This document shows positions 42,623 to 45,936 of a stretch of 45,936 nt of DNA, piece by piece. The stretch comes from CAWJEL01 sp964647255 (GTDB taxonomy: Bacteria > Chloroflexota > Anaerolineae > CG2-30-64-16). A program made the translations under genes and the position numbers. The stretch's first letter is position 1, and each line of letters opens with the position of its first letter. The notes beneath the pieces are model-generated. The model was not told the DNA's origin. It worked only from the letters and a program-made list of their open reading frames with translations, and did no database searches. Where the stretch lies: the NCBI GenBank assembly GCA_964647255.1, contig CAZYGI010000027.1, positions 1-45,936 of the forward strand. The letters run 5' to 3'.

Positions 42623-43759
42623 CTAGTAAGCTTCAGCGATCGCGCTGACGATGGCGGCCTGCATCTCCTCGGTAAGCTCCGCATAGATCGGCAGCGCCAG
42701 CGTCTCCTGGGCGGCCCGCTCGCTCTGCGGGAAGCTGCCGGGCTTGTGGCCCAGGCCGGCGAAGCATTCCTGCAGGTGCAGCGGCACCGGGTAGTAAATC
42801 TCGTGCCCGATCTTGTGTTCTTTCAACTTCGCCATCACGGCGTCGCGGCGGTCGGTGCGGATCACGAACTGGTTATAGATGTGCCGGCGTTCAGGCGCCT
42901 CGGTGGGGAGGACGATGGAGGCGGGTCTGTCGTCAGCAACCAATCCTGCTTGCGCAAAGAGCGCGCGGTACCGCGCCGCATTCCGCTGGCGGCCGGCGGT
43001 CCAGCCGTCCAGGTGCGGCAGCTTGATCCGCAGGATGGCGGCCTGAAGCGCATCCAGCCGGAAGTTGCCGCCGACCATCTTGTGGTAATACTTCGGCTCC
43101 ATGCCGTGGTTGCGCAGCAGCCTCGCCGTGTGCGCCAGCGCCGGGTCGTTGGCGGTGATCATGCCGCCGTCGCCGAAGGCGCCCAGGTTCTTCGACGGGA
43201 AGAAGCTGAAGCAGCCGAAATGGCCGATGGAGCCGGCGCGCCTGCCCTTGTACTCCGCGCCGATGGCCTGCGCGGCATCCTCGATGACGACCAGGTTGTG
43301 CCGGGCCGCAATCGCCATGATGGGGTCCATGTCGGCCATTTGGCCGTACAGGTGCACCGGCATGATCGCCTTGGTCTTCGGCGTGATCGCGGCTTCGATC
43401 CGCGCTGGGTCAATGTTGTAGGTAGCCGGGTCAATATCCACGAACACCGGCGCCGCGCCCATGCGGTGGATGCACCCGCCGGTCGCAAAGAAGGTGTAGG
43501 GCGTGGTGATGATCTCATCGCCGGGCTGGACGCCGATCGCCATCAGCGCGACCAGCAGCGCGTCGGTTCCGGAGGTGACGCCGACGCCGAACTTGGCTTG
43601 GGAGTAATCGGCGATCTCGCGCTCCAGCGCCTCCACTTCCGGGCCGCCGATGAAGTACTGCGCGTCCGAAACGCGGTCAAACGCCGCGCGACACTCCTCG
43701 CGAATCGGCGCGTACTGGGCCTTGAGGTCCAGCAAGGGGATGGGTTGCGTGTAAGCCAT
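42623..43759 (-). CDS. DegT/DnrJ/EryC1/StrS aminotransferase (3), WbpE-like
   Basis: A 378-residue PLP enzyme: IPLLDLKAQYAPIREE at the N-terminus, GVTSGTDALLVALMAIGVQPGDE, EDAAQAIGAEYKGRRAGSIG and the lysine segment SFFPSKNLGAFGDGGMI. These N-terminal and SKNLGAFGDGG blocks are the WbpE/QdtB/FdtB subgroup, which aminates C3 keto-sugars. It lies after a WbpD-like acetyltransferase, separated by the octamer array. In known pathways WbpE and WbpD act in succession to make a UDP-2,3-diacetamido sugar; a WbpB-type dehydrogenase is not in the window. Confidence 0.94.
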   Translation of the reverse strand: MAYTQPIPLLDLKAQYAPIREECRAAFDRVSDAQYFIGGPEVEALEREIADYSQAKFGVGVTSGTDALLVALMAIGVQPGDEIITTPYTFFATGGCIHRMGAAPVFVDIDPATYNIDPARIEAAITPKTKAIMPVHLYGQMADMDPIMAIAARHNLVVIEDAAQAIGAEYKGRRAGSIGHFGCFSFFPSKNLGAFGDGGMITANDPALAHTARLLRNHGMEPKYYHKMVGGNFRLDALQAAILRIKLPHLDGWTAGRQRNAARYRALFAQAGLVADDRPASIVLPTEAPERRHIYNQFVIRTDRRDAVMAKLKEHKIGHEIYYPVPLHLQECFAGLGHKPGSFPQSERAAQETLALPIYAELTEEMQAAIVSAIAEAY

Positions 43760-43783
43760 GGTTATGACATTCCTTTCAATGAC

Positions 43784-43999
43784 ACGTTTGTGTGTTTACC
43801 GGTTTACCGGTTTGCAGGTTTGCACGTTTGCAGGTTTGCACGTTTGCAGGTTTGCACGTTTACAGGTTTGCACGTTTACACGTTCCAACGTGCCAACGTG
43901 TCAACGTTCCAACGTGCTAACGTTCCAACGTGTCAACGTGCTAACGTGTCAACGTTCCAACGTGTCAACGTTCCAACGTGCCAACGTGCTAACGTTCCA
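43784..43999. repeat. Octamer-phased array, 27 units without indels
   Basis: Between the WbpD-like and WbpE-like genes lie 27 consecutive 8-bp units with no insertion or deletion. Each unit is a near-constant tetramer (mostly ACGT; AGGT or CGGT in the proximal part) followed by a tetramer drawn from a small set. Units 1-12 use TTTGC/TTTAC endings; units 13-27 use TTCCA, GCCA, GTCA and GCTA types. The array gives long stop-free frames with 8-residue periodic products (such as SNVLTFQR), which are not considered real proteins. The WbpD-like gene stop (43989-43991) lies inside. Confidence 0.95.
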
Positions 44000-44603
44000 A
44001 CGGTTTGTCCTCCGGCCAGTCCAGGCAGCGAAGCACGCCCGGTTCAACCTCGCGATAGCGCCAGCCGCTTTGCGGGCAGCGCATGATGCCCTCCGCGTCG
44101 GGCGGCGGCAGCCGGTGGCCGTGGCGGCTCATCCAGCCGCGCTGCCGTGCCGGCACGCCGATCATGAGGGCGTAGTCCGGCACGTCCCCGCGCACCACCG
44201 CGCCCGCGGCGATGAACGCGTAGCGGCCGATCGTCGCGCCGCAGACGATGGTGGCGTTGGCGCCGATGGTCGCGCCGCGACGCACCAGCGTCCGCCGGTA
44301 TTCGCTGTGGCGCACGATCTGCGAGCGCGGGTTGGCGACGTTCGTGAAGACGCACGACGGCCCGCAGAAGACATCGTCTTCCAGCTCCACGGCGTCGTAG
44401 ATCGAGACGTTGTTCTGGATCTTGACGTTGTTGCCGATGCGCGCGGCGCTGCCGACAAACACGTTCTGTCCGAGATTGCAGCCCGCACCGATCACCGCGC
44501 CCGCCATGATGTGGCAGAAGTACCAGATGTGCGTCCCCGCGCCGATCTCGCACGGCTCGTCCACGTATGAGCTCTCGTGGACGAAGTAATCTCGTTCGGT
44601 CAT
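43989..44603 (-). CDS. WbpD-like UDP-amino sugar N-acetyltransferase
   Basis: A 204-residue left-handed beta-helix acetyltransferase. It matches the WbpD family, which acetylates the 3-amino group of UDP-GlcNAc3NA: VHESSYVDEPCEIGAGTHIWYFCHI, NLGQNVFVG, IQNNVSIYDAVELEDDVFCGPSCVFTNVANPR, RRGATIGANATIVCGATIGRYAFI and AGAVVRGDVPDYALMIGVPARQRGW. A C-terminal zinc-ribbon-like tail (MRCPQSGWRYREVE) is an addition. The final LER and the TAG stop come from the octamer array. It follows uridine kinase by 126 bp and precedes the WbpE-like gene. Confidence 0.93.
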   Translation of the reverse strand: MTERDYFVHESSYVDEPCEIGAGTHIWYFCHIMAGAVIGAGCNLGQNVFVGSAARIGNNVKIQNNVSIYDAVELEDDVFCGPSCVFTNVANPRSQIVRHSEYRRTLVRRGATIGANATIVCGATIGRYAFIAAGAVVRGDVPDYALMIGVPARQRGWMSRHGHRLPPPDAEGIMRCPQSGWRYREVEPGVLRCLDWPEDKPLER

Positions 44604-44644
44604 CGAATACCTCTGTTCAAGCCAAGGACCTTGATCCGGCGGAC

Positions 44645-44705
44645 GGAGATTCTTCGCCGCCTTGCGCCATCACGCAAGGCTTGGGGCAGGGCCGCTCAGA
44701 GTGAC
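44645..44705. repeat. Degenerate dispersed element with hairpin between udk and the WbpD-like gene
   Basis: Starts GGAGATTCTTCGC and ends CGCTCAGAGTGACAT, related to the CCTTCGAC...CTCAGG element near rpsB. Its centre forms a perfect 8-bp hairpin (44659-44666 with 44673-44680). Confidence 0.5.
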
Positions 44706-44729
44706 ATAAGATCAACGATCCGCCGCAGG

Positions 44730-45389
44730 TCAGCATCCCTGGTTCTTCGTCTCCCGGCCTTCTTCGGGCTGTCCGTCCGCCACCAGCGCGCGCAGCCGCG
44801 TGGCGACCATGTCAATCGCCACTTCGTTAAACCCGCCTTCGGGGATGATGACGTCGGCGTAGCGTTTGCTTGGCTCGACGAATTCCAGGTGCATTGGCCG
44901 GACCGTGCGCAGGTATTGGCCGATCACCGACTGCGCCGACCGGCCGCGTTCTTCAAGATCCCGCTGCAGCCGGCGGATAAAGCGCAGGTCGGCGTCGGTG
45001 TCCACGAAGACCTTCATGTCCATCAGATCGCGCAGGCGTTTGTCCGCGAAGATCAGGATCCCTTCGACCATGATCACCGGCTGCGGCGCGACGCGGCGGG
45101 TCTCGGTCAGGCGCCGATCGGTCTTAAAGTCATAGACCGGAATCTCTACCGTCTGGCCGGCCTGGAGCTGGCGCAGGTGCTCGATCATCAAGTCGTTGTC
45201 CAGTGAGTCGGGATGATCGAAGTTGAGCTGAGCGCGTTCGACCGGCGGCAGGTCGCTGGCATCGCGGTAATAGGCGTCATGCGGCACGTAGGCCACGTGA
45301 TCGAATCCCACCCGTTCCAGGATCTTTCGGGCCACGGTGGTCTTGCCGGAGCCGGAACCGCCGGCCACGCCGATGGTAATGGGGCGCAT
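44730..45389 (-). CDS. udk: Uridine kinase
   Basis: It phosphorylates uridine and cytidine in nucleotide salvage. The 219-residue protein has the P-loop GVAGGSGSGKTT at the N-terminus, DAYYRD with the substrate-contacting NFDHPDSLDNDLM, and VEGILIFADKRLRDLMDMKVFVDTDADLRFIRRLQRD. The ATG at 45389 is preferred over the one at 45410 because GAGGTG lies 5 nt before it and the family starts there. Its stop is 126 bp from the WbpD-like gene, so it may head the glycan operon, supplying uridine nucleotides. Confidence 0.95.
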   Translation of the reverse strand: MRPITIGVAGGSGSGKTTVARKILERVGFDHVAYVPHDAYYRDASDLPPVERAQLNFDHPDSLDNDLMIEHLRQLQAGQTVEIPVYDFKTDRRLTETRRVAPQPVIMVEGILIFADKRLRDLMDMKVFVDTDADLRFIRRLQRDLEERGRSAQSVIGQYLRTVRPMHLEFVEPSKRYADVIIPEGGFNEVAIDMVATRLRALVADGQPEEGRETKNQGC

Positions 45390-45410
45390 AAGACACCTCG
45401 TCAAATTCAT

Positions 45411-45884
45411 TCAAAGCAACGTCGCCGCGTTGAGCGCGACCATGACTGCGCTTGCTGTTGCCAGGCCGGCCAGTGCGGTCGCCAACTGCGCGGGCCAGTG
45501 CAGCGGACGCCAGGCCGACGTGGCGTGCAGATACGCCGCGCCGAAGAGCCAGGCTGCCAGCAGCCATAAATTGCCGCGCGTCGTCTCAAGCACGGTGACG
45601 TGGGCAGCCAGGCTCCACAGCACGGCCACGAGGATCGCAGCCGTGAGCCACGGGAAGGCAAACAAGGCGGGGGCGCGGCCCGCGTCGCCGGCCGCGGACG
45701 GGAACTCGCCGCGCCGGCCGGCGGCCCACACGCCCCAGGCCGACCCGCAAAGGGCCGGCGCCCAGCCGCCCAGGCCGACGCTCGCCAGGACGCCCAGCGC
45801 GGCGAAGAGCCAGGAGGTCGCCCCAGCCACCGGCGCCACCGCGGGGACGCGCCACGCGGCCGCGCCCGCCGCGGCCAGCAGCAC
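45411..45884 (-). CDS. Multi-pass membrane protein, unknown; start uncertain at window edge
   Basis: A frame of 157 codons from a GTG at 45884, with several hydrophobic helices (SWLFAALGVLASVGLGGWAP, LTAAILVAVLWSLAAHV, LWLLAAWLFGAAYLHA). The frame stays open and hydrophobic (VVFALLGSAV) up to a stop at 45924-45926, so the true start probably lies upstream of 45884; either a rare start codon or a sequence error near the window end would explain the lack of an ATG. It precedes udk by 21 bp in the same direction. I do not recognise the family. Confidence 0.55.
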   Translation of the reverse strand: MLLAAAGAAAWRVPAVAPVAGATSWLFAALGVLASVGLGGWAPALCGSAWGVWAAGRRGEFPSAAGDAGRAPALFAFPWLTAAILVAVLWSLAAHVTVLETTRGNLWLLAAWLFGAAYLHATSAWRPLHWPAQLATALAGLATASAVMVALNAATLL

Positions 45885-45936
45885 CGCGCTGCCGAGCAGG
45901 GCGAATACGACGTGGTGGCCATCTCATCGGTCATGT

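Noticed and set aside
43784..43999. A CRISPR array
   Set aside because: Unit is 8 bp without separate spacers of 30 bp or so, and no cas genes are present.
42572..44086. Plus-strand frames with 8-residue periodic products across the octamer array and the WbpE-like gene
   Set aside because: Produced by an 8-bp period lacking stops plus the reverse of a conserved gene; no start signals or homology.
44659..44680. The hairpin between udk and the WbpD-like gene as an intrinsic terminator
   Set aside because: No T-run follows on the minus strand; it fits better as part of a dispersed element.

Overview
The window is a dense, high-GC bacterial chromosome segment, probably from a Chloroflexota member (Anaerolineae/Caldilineae type). 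Chloroflexota is inferred, not proven. It rests on Thr-Pro repeat linkers in several exported proteins (a cell-wall synthase, a two-domain cyclophilin lipoprotein, a SdrD-like secreted protein), a short EF-Ts, a secreted protein with a C-terminal YLPL-type tail, and many 7- and 8-bp phased repeats. A run of 10 N at 32109-32118 shows this is a scaffolded draft assembly. No rRNA, tRNA, CRISPR array, IS element or prophage was seen.

Layout. 1-9.4 kb: the 3' part of glgC, a radical SAM/SPASM protein, a DUF4349 lipoprotein, a class A penicillin-binding protein convergent with a LysM/M23 peptidase, and rho behind a long leader. 9.8-17.2 kb, minus strand: glpX, an MFS permease, cdsA, uppS, frr, pyrH, tsf and rpsB. 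This includes the common rpsB-tsf-pyrH-frr-uppS-cdsA order, read from a promoter near 17.19 kb. 17.3-23 kb: a secreted Thr-Pro-rich protein and a Trm112-like protein (plus strand), then ribonuclease Z, a small membrane protein, a VTT/DedA-like protein and two cyclophilins (minus strand). 23-45.4 kb: a large minus-strand polysaccharide locus. From its 5' end it holds uridine kinase, a WbpD-like acetyltransferase, three DegT-family aminotransferases, an SDR, a NeuD/PglD-like acyltransferase, seven glycosyltransferases of GT4/GT-B type and one GT2, a Wzx-type flippase, a polysaccharide deacetylase, a Wzy/ligase-TPR fusion and a WecA/TagO-type initiating transferase. Many junctions are 4-bp ATGA-type overlaps, so a coupled operon making a surface glycan with modified amino sugars is the natural reading.

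The strongest unexplained signal is a set of phased short repeats. Octamers with an ACGT-type core form a 27-unit, indel-free array at 43784-43999 and a 10-unit array at 13245-13324. The same units appear in-frame inside a GT2 gene and as a perfect 23-bp palindrome between the PBP and M23 genes. Several heptamer arrays lie at other gene boundaries. In at least four genes (uppS, the WbpD-like gene, the WecA-like gene and a small membrane protein) the stop codon lies inside such an array. Other points of note are a collapsed antitoxin-PIN toxin remnant within the polysaccharide locus, a dispersed CCTTCGACTCCGC...CTCAGG element (one copy in the rpsB leader), and five promoters sharing an exact 17-bp spacer with an extended -10.
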